A stretch of 32,071 nt of DNA, from the IMG/VR virus record IMGVR_UViG_3300045996_000175, positions 1-32,071 of that record; one strand, written 5' to 3'. Source of the DNA: a virus. Positions 8,621-16,889 of this stretch are shown here, one piece after another (the first letter of the stretch is position 1; each line of letters starts with the position of its first letter). The notes under the pieces are model-generated. The model saw only the letters and a program-made list of their open reading frames with translations. It made no database searches and was not told where the DNA came from. Position numbers and translations under genes: made by a program.

Positions 8621-10040
8621 GCAGGAACACCGCGACCTCGTTCGCGCCCGTGAGTTGTGGGAGCGCGACAAGGTAGACGACGCATGGGCGCTGGTGCAGA
8701 AGCTCATGCTGGAGCACCCCTTCGATGCGGTGCTCTGCCAGATGGGCGGGCACATCTACGAGAAGGCCGGGAACATGCCGGTCGCCTATCACCTGTTCCG
8801 CACCGCGACAGAGCAGGATCCCCGAGAGGCGACGAACTGGCTCAACTTCGGCCGGGTGGCCGAGGAACTGTGGCGCACCAGTGAGGCTGAGCGTGCGTAC
8901 CAGAAGGCGCTCAAGTACGCCAATCGCGACGAGACGATCCGCTGCACCTACGGCAACCTGTCCGCGCTGTGCATCGATAACGCCCGCTATAAGGAAGCCG
9001 AGGAGTGGGCGCGCAAGTGCCTCGACCGCTGGCCGGATGATGCGCAGACCCTCGCGAACCTGGGCTTCGCGCAACTCGGTCTCCAGAACTGGAAAGAGGG
9101 CTGGAAGAACTACCGCAATATCCTCGGTTCCCTTGCGCGCACGAAGATGCAGTACGCCGGGGAACCGGAGTGGGATGGAACCCCCGGCAAGACGGTCGTG
9201 CTCTACGGCGAGCAGGGGATTGGCGACGAGATCAGCTTCGCCTCGATGGTTCCCGATGCGGTCAGGGACTGCAAGAAGGTCATCCTCGACTGTGACGTGA
9301 GGTTAGCCAACCTGTTCCAACGGTCCTTCCCGCAGGCGAAGGTCTACGGCACCCGCAAGGTGAAGCCGTACTCCGAGAAACCCCTGAAGTGGATGCCCGA
9401 GGATCGCGAGTTCGATGCGTCGCTGGCGGTGGGGCAGATCGGGGAGTACTACCGAACAGACACCTCGGACTGCCCCGGCACGCCTTACCTCGTCGCAGAC
9501 CCCGAGCGGGTGCTGATGTGGAAGTCGCTGTGGGCCACGAAGAAGAAGCCCGTCATCGGCATCGCGTGGCAGGGCGGTATCCCGAAGACCGGCGCGCACA
9601 TGCGTCGCTGGACGCTCGAAACCCTGCTCCCGGTGCTGCGCTCCGTCGATGCCCACTGGGTCGTGCTGGAGTACAAGCCGGCCGGTGGTGAGCTGGACGT
9701 GTTCCGCGCCAAGTATCCCGAGATCGACATTCGGGAATACCCCCACGCGACGCTCACCAAGGACTACGACGACACCGCTGCGCTCGTGGCCTCACTCGAC
9801 CACGTGTTCTGCATCCAGACCGCCGTGGCGCATCTGGGCGGGGCGCTTGGGGTTCCCACGTGGGTCTGTGTCCCTCCCTGCTCACAGTGGCGCTATGGCT
9901 CCGAGGGTGAGTCGATCCCCTGGTACAAGTCCGTGCGAGTCATTCGCCAGACCAAGGGCCAGTGGAATTTCGCAACGATGGCCGAGGAATTGCGTGCTCA
10001 TTTCAGCCGACTATCAGAAGCAGCAACAAGAGCTGCATGA
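8610..10040 (+). CDS. TPR-glycosyltransferase fusion
   Basis: A 476-aa protein with two parts. Residues 5-170 are a run of about four tetratricopeptide repeats (AYHLFRTATEQDPREATNWL, EAERAYQKALKYA, EAEEWARKCLDRWPDDAQTL), which usually bind protein partners. Residues 195-455 resemble a GT-B glycosyltransferase of the GT9/GT41 kind: GEQGIGDEISFASM (200-213), GIAWQGG (317-323), and DHVFCIQTAVAHLGGALGVP (397-416), the segment that in heptosyl- and O-GlcNAc-type enzymes forms the donor site. TPR plus GT-B is the layout of protein O-glycosyltransferases and of many bacterial TPR-GTs. A protein acceptor, possibly a virion protein, is an inference. Confidence 0.82.
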   Translation: MLSKQEHRDLVRARELWERDKVDDAWALVQKLMLEHPFDAVLCQMGGHIYEKAGNMPVAYHLFRTATEQDPREATNWLNFGRVAEELWRTSEAERAYQKALKYANRDETIRCTYGNLSALCIDNARYKEAEEWARKCLDRWPDDAQTLANLGFAQLGLQNWKEGWKNYRNILGSLARTKMQYAGEPEWDGTPGKTVVLYGEQGIGDEISFASMVPDAVRDCKKVILDCDVRLANLFQRSFPQAKVYGTRKVKPYSEKPLKWMPEDREFDASLAVGQIGEYYRTDTSDCPGTPYLVADPERVLMWKSLWATKKKPVIGIAWQGGIPKTGAHMRRWTLETLLPVLRSVDAHWVVLEYKPAGGELDVFRAKYPEIDIREYPHATLTKDYDDTAALVASLDHVFCIQTAVAHLGGALGVPTWVCVPPCSQWRYGSEGESIPWYKSVRVIRQTKGQWNFATMAEELRAHFSRLSEAATRAA

Positions 10041-10572
10041 CACCGGTGGCTATGGGGGCATGGGTCAATCCCCCTATGGCGACATGGTGGCGCAGATGAT
10101 TAACCGGCTGGAGGTGGGTCACGTCCTCGATTACGGATGTGGCTCCCGCCTCTCGCTCGCGAAGGCGTTGACCGGCAAGGTCGAACACGGCTTCAAATAC
10201 CAGGCTTATGACCCGTGCGTAGAAAAGTACGCAACACCACCCATCCCGGCAGAGATGGTGGTGTGCCTTGACGTTCTGGAACACATCGAAGAGGACTGCA
10301 TCGATGAGGTGCTGGATCACCTGATGCGGCTGACGGAGTCGGTGGGGTTCTTCTCCATCGACACCGGTCCCGCAGTGAAGCACCTCCCCGACGGCAGGAA
10401 TGCCCATGTTCTTCAGCGACCCCCGGAATGGTGGTTGCCCCGGCTCATGTGTCGCTTCGATGTCCAGACGTATCAGGTGGTGTGGAAGGACGACGGCCAC
10501 TACAAGTTCTACGTGGTGGTCAACGCCTATCCGCGCCAGATAGAGGATACCGACGGAAATAAACTCAGTTGA
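9994..10572 (+). CDS. Class I SAM-dependent methyltransferase
   Basis: The start is placed at GTG 9994 (MLISADYQKQQQELHD), which has GAGGA six bases upstream; it overlaps the end of the TPR-GT gene by 47 bases. The 192-aa product has motif I VLDYGCGSR (44-52), the SAM-binding glycine loop, and CLDVLEHIEE (91-100), the motif IV equivalent often seen in small-molecule or sugar methyltransferases. A later FFSIDTGPAVKHLPDGRNAH stretch fits the fold's post-motif strand. The substrate is unknown; the neighbours suggest a glycan. It ends in a TTGA overlap with the radical SAM gene. Confidence 0.8.
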   Translation: MLISADYQKQQQELHDTGGYGGMGQSPYGDMVAQMINRLEVGHVLDYGCGSRLSLAKALTGKVEHGFKYQAYDPCVEKYATPPIPAEMVVCLDVLEHIEEDCIDEVLDHLMRLTESVGFFSIDTGPAVKHLPDGRNAHVLQRPPEWWLPRLMCRFDVQTYQVVWKDDGHYKFYVVVNAYPRQIEDTDGNKLS

Positions 10573-11522
10573 CCATTACCCAGAGAATCGACGCCACCAC
10601 ACACATTCCTGCCACGTACCGCCACCCGATCGTTCCCGCTCCCCGGAGCGTGAAGATCGAGATCACTGGACGGTGCAACCTGCGCTGCTCGTTCTGCTCC
10701 CTGAGAACGCGCGACGCGCAGCCGAAAGACGACATGGACTTCGCGCTGTTTCAGCGCATCACGGAGGAGATGAGGACTGCCGGGGTTGACGAGATCGGGG
10801 TGTTCTACCTCGGTGAGTCGTTCATGGCCCCGCATCTGCTGATCGACTGCATCAAGTGGGTCAAGAAGCTGGGGTTCCCCTACGTCTTCCTGACCTCGAA
10901 CGCCTCTCTCGCCAGACCCGAGTTTGTCGAGTCGTGCATGAAGGCTGGATTGAACAGCCTCAAGTGGTCCGTGAATGCCTCCGACCCGGAGCAGTACAAG
11001 ACCCTGATGCAGGTGTCGCCCAAGTATTTCCACAAGTCGCTGGAGAACATCAAGGCGGCATGGGAAGTGCGAGAGCGCGGTGGCTACAAGTGCGGACTGT
11101 ATGCCTCGTCCATCCAGTACGACGGCGAGCAGGCCGAGCGGATGCAGGCGCTCTTGAACGAGCACGTGAACCCGTATGTGGACGAGCACTACTTCCTGCC
11201 GCTCTTCGGGCAGATGACGCAGCAGACAGAGGAGAGGAGCCGTGAACTCGGGTTCGTGCCGACGGCCGGCAACCAGGGCCGCGTTGGGGCCTTGCGGGAG
11301 CCGCTGCCTTGCTGGGCGGTCTTCACCGAAGGTCACGTTACGGCGAAGGGCATCCTGTCGGCCTGCTGCTTCGATGCAGACGGCCGCTTTGGGATGGGAG
11401 ACCTTACTCGTCATAGTTTTGCCGACGCTTGGAATTCCCCCGAGTTCCAGGCACTGAGATCGGCGCACCTCCGCAAGGACGTGAAGGGAACGGTCTGCGA
11501 GGGGTGCATGGCCTATGGTTGA
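10569..11522 (+). CDS. Radical SAM/SPASM enzyme
   Basis: This 317-aa enzyme starts at TTG 10569, overlapping the previous TGA. The radical SAM cluster motif is CNLRCSFC (C36, C40, C43), preceded by SVKIEITGR and followed by VFYLGESFM (78-86), a GGE-like motif. The C-terminus carries C248, C266-C267 and C310/C313 in PCWAVFTEGH, GILSACCFDADGRFGMGDL and GTVCEGCMAYG. These fit a SPASM-type auxiliary Fe-S cluster domain, and HSFADAWNSPEFQALR is the usual linker helix. SPASM enzymes modify peptides, amino sugars and other small molecules by 5'-deoxyadenosyl radical chemistry. No precursor peptide is apparent nearby. The reaction is unknown; a part in glycan modification is inferred from neighbours. 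Confidence 0.87.
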   Translation: MTITQRIDATTHIPATYRHPIVPAPRSVKIEITGRCNLRCSFCSLRTRDAQPKDDMDFALFQRITEEMRTAGVDEIGVFYLGESFMAPHLLIDCIKWVKKLGFPYVFLTSNASLARPEFVESCMKAGLNSLKWSVNASDPEQYKTLMQVSPKYFHKSLENIKAAWEVRERGGYKCGLYASSIQYDGEQAERMQALLNEHVNPYVDEHYFLPLFGQMTQQTEERSRELGFVPTAGNQGRVGALREPLPCWAVFTEGHVTAKGILSACCFDADGRFGMGDLTRHSFADAWNSPEFQALRSAHLRKDVKGTVCEGCMAYG

Positions 11523-12111
11523 GGCAGGAGGGTTCCTCTGGACCGCTGCCGGGGCCAAGTGGTGCGCTTCTGCGTTGCTGCGGGACGTGGCAGACATCGA
11601 GCGTTGGCTCGCCTACCCGATCCGGCGGCGTGAGTGCGTGCAGGCCGGCGCGAACGTCGGGGTGTACCCAAAAGCACTGGCCGCGCACTTCGAGACGGTC
11701 TACGCGGTCGAACTCGACCCCGACAACTTCGCTTGCCTCAAGGCCAACGCGATGCCTGCCAACGTGCGGGCGTTTCACGGGGCCTTGGGTGAGCGGGCGG
11801 GCAAGGTGGGGATGCACGCATCGCTCCCCATCTCGCACTACGTCGAGGGCAGCGGGGACATCCCGGTCGTCACCATCGATGATTTCGGGCTGACGCGCTG
11901 CGACCTGATCGCACTGGACGTGGAGGGGTACGAACTCCCGGCACTCAAGGGGGCGGAGCAGACGCTTGAGCGGTGCCGCCCGGTGCTCGTGATCGAGACG
12001 AAGGGGCACGGCGAGCGATACGGCTACAGCGACGAGGACTTGGCGCAGTGGTTACAGGATCGCGGCTACACCTACGCCGAGACGATCGGCAACGACGCGG
12101 TGTGGGCATGA
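11515..12111 (+). CDS. FkbM-family methyltransferase
   Basis: A 198-aa SAM-dependent methyltransferase starting at ATG 11515, inside the last codons of the radical SAM gene. Motifs are VQAGANVGVYPKALA (SAM loop, 42-56), YAVELDPDNFACLKAN (acidic ribose contact at E65), VVTIDDFGL (118-126), and LIALDVEGYELPALKGAE (131-148), the LKIDVEGxE signature of FkbM enzymes, then PVLVIETKGH. FkbM enzymes O-methylate polyketides and sugars in many glycan clusters. The next gene starts in an ATGA overlap. Confidence 0.86.
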   Translation: MVEAGGFLWTAAGAKWCASALLRDVADIERWLAYPIRRRECVQAGANVGVYPKALAAHFETVYAVELDPDNFACLKANAMPANVRAFHGALGERAGKVGMHASLPISHYVEGSGDIPVVTIDDFGLTRCDLIALDVEGYELPALKGAEQTLERCRPVLVIETKGHGERYGYSDEDLAQWLQDRGYTYAETIGNDAVWA

Positions 12112-12794
12112 TCCCGCTCTACGTGGGGTTCGACCAGCGCGAGGCGATTGCCTTCCACGTCTTCGTCCAGTCGGTCGTGGAGCACTCATCCGTGCCCGTG
12201 CAGTTCATCCCGCTGCACGGGCCGATGCTGCGACATTTCGACGGCCAGCGAGACGGGACCAATGCGTTCATCTTCTCGCGCTACCTGATCCCCTCGCTGC
12301 AGGGGTTCAGGGGTTGGGCCATCTTCGCCGACGGCGACATGTTGTGTCGCACCGACATCGCCGAGTTGTGGCGATTGAGGGACGAACGCTACGCCGTGCA
12401 GGTGGTGCAGCACGACTACCAGACCAGTCACCCGAGGAAGTATCTAGGTACTCCCTTGGAGAACGACAACGTCGATTATCCGAGGAAGAACTGGTCCTCG
12501 CTCGTGCTGTGGAACTGCGCCCACCCGTCCAACCGGATTCTCTCGCGGGAGTTCGTGGAGGACGCGGGCGGGATCTTCCTGCACCGCTTCCAGTGGCTGC
12601 GGGACGATGAGATTGGTTCTCTACCGCTGACGTGGAACTGGCTCGTTCGGGAGTATCCCGATGCCGAGCCGCAACTGGCCCACTACACCCTTGGGGTGCC
12701 TGGGTTCGCTGAGTACCGCAACGACGACGGCGGGGAGTGGATGCACACCCTGTCGCGCGCCCTGCACCTGGAAGGCACCAAATGGCCTATGTGA
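12108..12794 (+). CDS. GT8-like glycosyltransferase
   Basis: The 228-aa product starts at ATG 12108 (ATGA overlap). The N-terminus IPLYVGFDQREAIAFHVFVQ and the following NAFIFSRYLIPSL precede FADGDMLCR, where D75-x-D77 is a DXD-type metal/nucleotide-sugar motif, with DIAELWRLRDE behind it. Later LVLWNCAHPSNRIL and HYTLGVPGFAEY fit the acceptor side of GT-A enzymes related to family 8. It closes the modification cassette; the next gene starts 13 bases inside its end and returns to virion morphogenesis. Donor sugar unknown. Confidence 0.8.
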   Translation: MIPLYVGFDQREAIAFHVFVQSVVEHSSVPVQFIPLHGPMLRHFDGQRDGTNAFIFSRYLIPSLQGFRGWAIFADGDMLCRTDIAELWRLRDERYAVQVVQHDYQTSHPRKYLGTPLENDNVDYPRKNWSSLVLWNCAHPSNRILSREFVEDAGGIFLHRFQWLRDDEIGSLPLTWNWLVREYPDAEPQLAHYTLGVPGFAEYRNDDGGEWMHTLSRALHLEGTKWPM

Positions 12795-13165
12795 CGAACG
12801 CCGAACTGCAGCAACTGGTCGCCGAGAAGCTGGGGCTTGTTCCCACCGGACAGACCGTGGCCGCTGACGACGGTGCCAAGATCGGCGAAACCCTCGTGGG
12901 ATTGCAGGAGCAATTGGCGCAGGAGCGCATCGCGTTCTTCGATGTCAATACCGGGGTGGATCCGGCGTATCAGGAACCGCTGGTCGCAATGGCTGCGGCG
13001 CATCTGGTGGACGACTTCGGCATCGCCGAACCGAGACGGTCGCAACTGGAGGCCAAGGGGTTGCTCGGGATGCCGGGGCGCTCATGGGCCGAGCGGCGCA
13101 TCCGGGCTCTTGCCGATGCACCGACCACGAAGCTCGCGACCACGATCGACTTCACGCCGCAGTAA
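12782..13165 (+). CDS. Head-tail adaptor candidate (P22 gp4-like position)
   Basis: The 127-aa protein starts at ATG 12782, overlapping the glycosyltransferase end; an in-frame upstream start would lengthen this overlap. It is helical and mostly acidic (AELQQLVAEKLG, PAYQEPLVAMAAAHLVDDFG, EPRRSQLEAKGLLG). Position directly before the gp10-like gene matches that of tail accessory/adaptor proteins which extend the portal in short-tailed phages. The assignment rests on gene order and size, not on a specific motif. Its TAA overlaps the next ATG. Confidence 0.6.
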   Translation: MAYVTNAELQQLVAEKLGLVPTGQTVAADDGAKIGETLVGLQEQLAQERIAFFDVNTGVDPAYQEPLVAMAAAHLVDDFGIAEPRRSQLEAKGLLGMPGRSWAERRIRALADAPTTKLATTIDFTPQ

Positions 13166-14475
13166 TGCTCCCCGTCGCCTCCTATAACCTGCCCTCGCGT
13201 AACAGCGGCAGGCTTCTGAACTGCTGGGCGCAGGCTTCGACGGGCAAAACCCCCGTCGAGGTCGTGGGCTTCCCCGGCGTGGCCTCTGTGCGCTCGCTGG
13301 GGGCTCCAGGGCGGGGTTTAGTCGTCTCGGGCGACCGTGTCTACGCCCTCGCTGGGAATACGCTCTATGACGTTGTGACGGGCGCTGCCGAGGGCACCGT
13401 TCCGGGTGGCGGGACGCTCATGTTCGCCCCCGTGGTGGGCGGCTTCGTGACCGACAACGGCTACCTCTTCACTGGCTCGGTGACTGCGATCACCGACGTG
13501 GACAAGGTGCCGTGGAGTGCGGTCGGTTTTGTCGATGGCTACGTGGTGGCGGTCGAGTCGGGGACGGGTCGCTTTGTCGGTTCAGCATTGAACGATGCGA
13601 CCTCGTGGGACGGGCTTTCGTTCGCCACGGCCGAAGGCTCACCGGATGACCTCGTGACGCTGGTGGTCGATCACCGGCAGGTGATCCTGTTCGGTCACGA
13701 ATCGACCGAGGTGTGGTGGAACTCCGGTGCCTCGGGCTTCCCGTTTGAACGCACTGCGTCGGGCTTCATCGAGATGGGATGCCTCGCGCGCTTAGGTGTG
13801 ACGAAGGCCGACAACTCGGTCTTTTGGCTTGCCTCGGACAGGACGGTGCGTCGTCTGTCGGGACAAACGCCGGTCAGGGTCAGTCAGATCGGGGTCGAGG
13901 AAGCCCTATCGTCATATTCGATGCTGGCCGACTGTGAGGCGTTCAGTTTCACGTGGAACGGCAACATCCACGTCGTCTTCCGCTTCCCGACCGAAGGCAA
14001 GACGTGGGTGTTCAACGTCACCACCTCCGAGTGGTGGGAGTCGGACATTCCCATTGTTGCGGCAGCGCAGCTCCAGGGCCGCACCTACGTGCAGCACAGC
14101 AATGGAACCGTTGGGTATCTCACCGAGAGCGTGCAGACGCAGTTTGGTGCCAATCCTCGGCGCGAGGTGACGTTCCAGAACCTGTATTCAGGTCAGGCGC
14201 GGGTCTTCTATAGCCAAGTGGATTTCGTGTTCCGCACCGGGACAGCACCGGCTGGAGTCATCCCCCACGTCTCGCTCGACGTGAGCCACGACGGCGGCAA
14301 TACGTGGCACTCGCTCCCGGTCAGGGAGTTGGGGCGCACGGGTGAATACGCGCACGCCGTCCGCTGGAATCGTCTCGGAAGTGGCAGGGACACGGTGTTT
14401 CGCCTGTTCTGTGGCGATGCGGTGCCGTTCCACCTGATCGACGCGCAGGTTGATGCTGTCGGAGGCGCGAAGTAA
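13165..14475 (+). CDS. P22 gp10-like tail hub / DNA stabilisation protein
   Basis: A 436-aa beta-propeller-like protein starting at ATG 13165 (TAATG). P22 gp10 plugs the portal with its partners after packaging and forms the tail hub. Matching features are the repeated short beta blades, VYALAGNTLYDV, VGFVDGYVVAVESGTGRFVG, FATAEGSPDDLVTLVVDHRQ, STEVWWNSGASGFPFERTAS and SVFWLASDRTVRRLSG, which follow the pattern of the Phage_stabilise family in order. The length is close to that of gp10 (about 470 aa). Neighbouring adaptor and ejection genes agree. Confidence 0.87.
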   Translation: MLPVASYNLPSRNSGRLLNCWAQASTGKTPVEVVGFPGVASVRSLGAPGRGLVVSGDRVYALAGNTLYDVVTGAAEGTVPGGGTLMFAPVVGGFVTDNGYLFTGSVTAITDVDKVPWSAVGFVDGYVVAVESGTGRFVGSALNDATSWDGLSFATAEGSPDDLVTLVVDHRQVILFGHESTEVWWNSGASGFPFERTASGFIEMGCLARLGVTKADNSVFWLASDRTVRRLSGQTPVRVSQIGVEEALSSYSMLADCEAFSFTWNGNIHVVFRFPTEGKTWVFNVTTSEWWESDIPIVAAAQLQGRTYVQHSNGTVGYLTESVQTQFGANPRREVTFQNLYSGQARVFYSQVDFVFRTGTAPAGVIPHVSLDVSHDGGNTWHSLPVRELGRTGEYAHAVRWNRLGSGRDTVFRLFCGDAVPFHLIDAQVDAVGGAK

Positions 14476-14853
14476 ATGGACGGACCTCCATTTGGCTTGC
14501 CCAATGCGCTGTATCGCCTCGGCAACCCCTACGGGGCCGCGAACAGCATGAACGTTGGTCAGTTCGGCGCACGGCCGGACGGCACGCAAAAGGGTACGGG
14601 GTGGCTCGGGATGCTGCCGCGCCCAGATGGCGGCGTGTCCACGGAGTTGTCAGCGGGCGTTGAGATTGGCGGCAAGGAAACGCTGATTCCCCTGCTTGTG
14701 CCGACGCTCGCGCCGGACGAGGTCAACTGGTTGCTCAAAGCCGCTGAGGACGACCCGCAGTTCTTCAACAAGATGCCGCCGTCAATTTTGGACAAGGCCG
14801 TGCAGCACGCAACGCAGCGCATCCATCTCGGCCTTAACCCGTTTGCCAAATGA
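14476..14853 (+). CDS. Conserved small phage structural-region protein
   Basis: A 125-aa protein with GARPDGTQKGTGWLGMLPRP, then STELSAGVEIGGKETLIPLL and VPTLAPDEVNWLLKAAEDD, and a C-terminal KAVQHATQRIHLGLNPFAK. This pattern (RPDGT-KGxGWLG ... TELSxGV ... PxLVPTL ... KAxxHAxxRxxxGxxPFA) recurs in short-tailed phages near the tail hub or ejection genes, but its function is not established. ATG starts at the base after the previous stop; ends ATGA into the next gene. Confidence 0.78.
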   Translation: MDGPPFGLPNALYRLGNPYGAANSMNVGQFGARPDGTQKGTGWLGMLPRPDGGVSTELSAGVEIGGKETLIPLLVPTLAPDEVNWLLKAAEDDPQFFNKMPPSILDKAVQHATQRIHLGLNPFAK

Positions 14854-15743
14854 CCGACCTCCGCAAGCATCCCCTCCCGTACCGCACGGGGAACGTGACG
14901 TGGGAACAGTTGGACGTCGTGATGCGCGAAATCCTCGCCCGTCAGGACGTGCGGAACCCGCGTAACGACTTCGCTGACGGGATCGTGGCATCGGGTACGG
15001 GGGTGACACTGGGCACTGCCGCGCTCCCCTCGGGCCGCACCGTCGCCGTTCCAACGCTGTTCCAGTACATCGGCGACACGGGGAGAGCCGCAAGCCAGCG
15101 GTTCGTCTACCCCGTGCAGACCGCGAACAAAAACAGCGTGCAAAGCACCTCGACGGTGCTCACCTCGACCTCGGGCGCATCGACCTCCACGATCTCGATC
15201 GCCGCGCACTCGGTCAAGTTCGACTTCGGCTCGGTGAGTTACGGCAGCGGCAGCATCAGCGGGCTCACGCCGGAGACGACCTATCTGGTCTACACCGACG
15301 ACCCGACGTACGCGGGCGGGGCTGTGACCTATCTTGCCACGACGAACCCCGACAACCTGATCGCCTCCGGTCGGTATTACGTCGGCTACATCATCACGCC
15401 GATCACCGGATCGAGCGAGACGATCTCTGCTGCGTCGAACGCGACCCCGGCGGTGTTCACCACCTCGACCACGCACGGCTGGTCCACGGGGCAGAGCGTC
15501 ACGTTGGCAGCGTTGGCCGGTGGCACGTGGGACACGGTCAACGGGACGTACACGATCACCGTGACAGGGGCATCCACCTTCACGACCTCCATCGACGGCG
15601 CAGCGTTGGGTGTCTACACGCCCTCCAGCGGCACGGCGACGCGCGTCACCACCGCAGCACAATCCGGCGGTGGTGGTGGAGCGGGTTCGGGTGGGGGTGG
15701 TTCTACCGGCACACGTTGGGACGGGCTCTCGAACATTCCATGA
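14850..15743 (+). CDS. Tail or head-fibre-type beta protein
   Basis: A 297-aa protein. Residues 1-80 contain a helix (WEQLDVVMREILARQD) and LPSGRTVAVPTLFQYIG. The middle is Ser/Thr/Gly-rich beta sequence (YGSGSISGLTPETTYLVYTD). A later block, THGWSTGQSVTLAALAGGTW followed by NGTYTITVTGASTF, is the repeat-like 'tGxsVti ... NGtytI' domain common in phage tail and fibre proteins. The C-terminus is a Gly-rich linker ending TRWDGLSNIP. A virion surface or tail component is likely; the exact role is unknown. Confidence 0.68.
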   Translation: MTDLRKHPLPYRTGNVTWEQLDVVMREILARQDVRNPRNDFADGIVASGTGVTLGTAALPSGRTVAVPTLFQYIGDTGRAASQRFVYPVQTANKNSVQSTSTVLTSTSGASTSTISIAAHSVKFDFGSVSYGSGSISGLTPETTYLVYTDDPTYAGGAVTYLATTNPDNLIASGRYYVGYIITPITGSSETISAASNATPAVFTTSTTHGWSTGQSVTLAALAGGTWDTVNGTYTITVTGASTFTTSIDGAALGVYTPSSGTATRVTTAAQSGGGGGAGSGGGGSTGTRWDGLSNIP

Positions 15744-15970
15744 TTAAGATCACACGCATCACTGCCGACGAGCACACGGACCAGAAGTTCCTCGTGCTCG
15801 AGGGCTCCGTTGAGGGTGTCCCACAAGTCACCAAGCGGCGCTCGATCAACGTCGCCGCACTCGTCTCGGGGGACTTGACCCTGGAGGGCGAGAAGGCCGC
15901 ATTGATTGCGGATGTCGAAGAATACCTCGCGCGCTGGGGCGCGTTGCAGCAAGCATTGCAGGAGCTATAA
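15740..15970 (+). CDS. Small hypothetical protein
   Basis: The 76-aa product starts at ATG 15740 (ATGA overlap). Sequence MIKITRITADEHTDQKFLVL gives a beta-rich N-terminal half and the C-terminal half is an acidic/Ala helix (LIADVEEYLARWGALQQALQ). No motif is recognised. Ribosome coupling and immediate adjacency to the ejection protein gene (ATG at 15971) support it as a real gene. Confidence 0.68.
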   Translation: MIKITRITADEHTDQKFLVLEGSVEGVPQVTKRRSINVAALVSGDLTLEGEKAALIADVEEYLARWGALQQALQEL

Positions 15971-16888
15971 ATGGCATTCGGATGGGATGACGCAGCCTTA
16001 CTAGGTGCTAGCGCGATCGGTGGCATCACTGGGGCGCTCGGTTCCAACTCGGCCGCCAAGGCGCAGGAGGAAGCGGCGAAGCAGCAGGCAGAGGCCGCTC
16101 GCAGGAATCTGCTGTACCAGACGCAGTTGCAGGAGCCTGCGCGCTATCTCGGCTACAACGCGATGCAGGACTTGAACGCGGAGTACGGCTACGCGCCGGC
16201 CCCGTACACCTCCGCCTCGCAGCTCGCCGCCACGGTGAACCCGCTCAAGTCGAAGCAGGTCGTGAAGGCGCTGCGGCAGGGGATTCCCCTAGAGCAGATC
16301 ATGCAGATGGGCTCGACCAAGGGGCAGTTGAACCCCAAGGCCACCCGGCGGCTCATCAAGGCCGGGCTAACCCCCGACCAGATTCAGCAGTTGTCAGCCG
16401 GTGGACGGATGCCCGGCGCTCCCGGTGCCCCGCAAGCCGCCGCTCCCGCAGCCCCGCAGGGCCGTGGCTTCATGGCCTCGCCTGACTACGCCTTCCGCCG
16501 TGACGAGGGACAGCGCGACATCGGTAACTCGTTCGCCGCGAGGGGCGGCGCTGCGTCCGGTAACGCACTGCGCGCACTGACGGAGTTCAACTCCGGTCTC
16601 GCCTCCAGCGAATACGGCAACTGGTTCAACCGTCGCGCCGCAATGGCGGGGATCGGGCAGACGGCCACGGGCGCGCAGGGTCAGGCGGGCCAGAACTACA
16701 CGAACGCGATGATGGGCTCGCAGCAGCAGGCTGGAGACGCACGGGCGTCGGGAATCATGGGCGGGGTCAACAGCGTCACGGGCGCACTCAATTCCGGGCT
16801 CAACGCCTGGATGATGAACAAGTACATGAGCGGTCCGGGTGGTGGTCTCGACTGGGGCGTTGGTCCTAAGTCTGGATGGGGCGGCTGA
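15971..16888 (+). CDS. Ejection (DNA transfer) protein candidate 1
   Basis: A 305-aa protein starting at ATG right after the previous stop. An N-terminal hydrophobic GASAIGGITGALGSNSAAKA leads into an Ala/Gln helix (QEEAAKQQAEAARRN). Then comes QEPARYLGYNAMQDLNAEYG and the block SPDYAFRRDEGQRDIGNSFA with GNALRALTEFNSGLASSEYG, a pattern I know from phage DNA-transfer/ejection proteins. The C-terminus is Gly-rich (GPGGGLDWGVGPKSGWGG). In P22-like phages three such proteins leave the virion to form a conduit across the cell envelope; this and the next two genes occupy that place. Confidence 0.68.
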   Translation: MAFGWDDAALLGASAIGGITGALGSNSAAKAQEEAAKQQAEAARRNLLYQTQLQEPARYLGYNAMQDLNAEYGYAPAPYTSASQLAATVNPLKSKQVVKALRQGIPLEQIMQMGSTKGQLNPKATRRLIKAGLTPDQIQQLSAGGRMPGAPGAPQAAAPAAPQGRGFMASPDYAFRRDEGQRDIGNSFAARGGAASGNALRALTEFNSGLASSEYGNWFNRRAAMAGIGQTATGAQGQAGQNYTNAMMGSQQQAGDARASGIMGGVNSVTGALNSGLNAWMMNKYMSGPGGGLDWGVGPKSGWGG

Positions 16889-16889
16889 T

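Noticed and set aside
14559-15662. 367-aa open frame on the - strand
   Set aside because: Arg/Gly-rich, lies across two + strand genes and their junction; antisense shadow.
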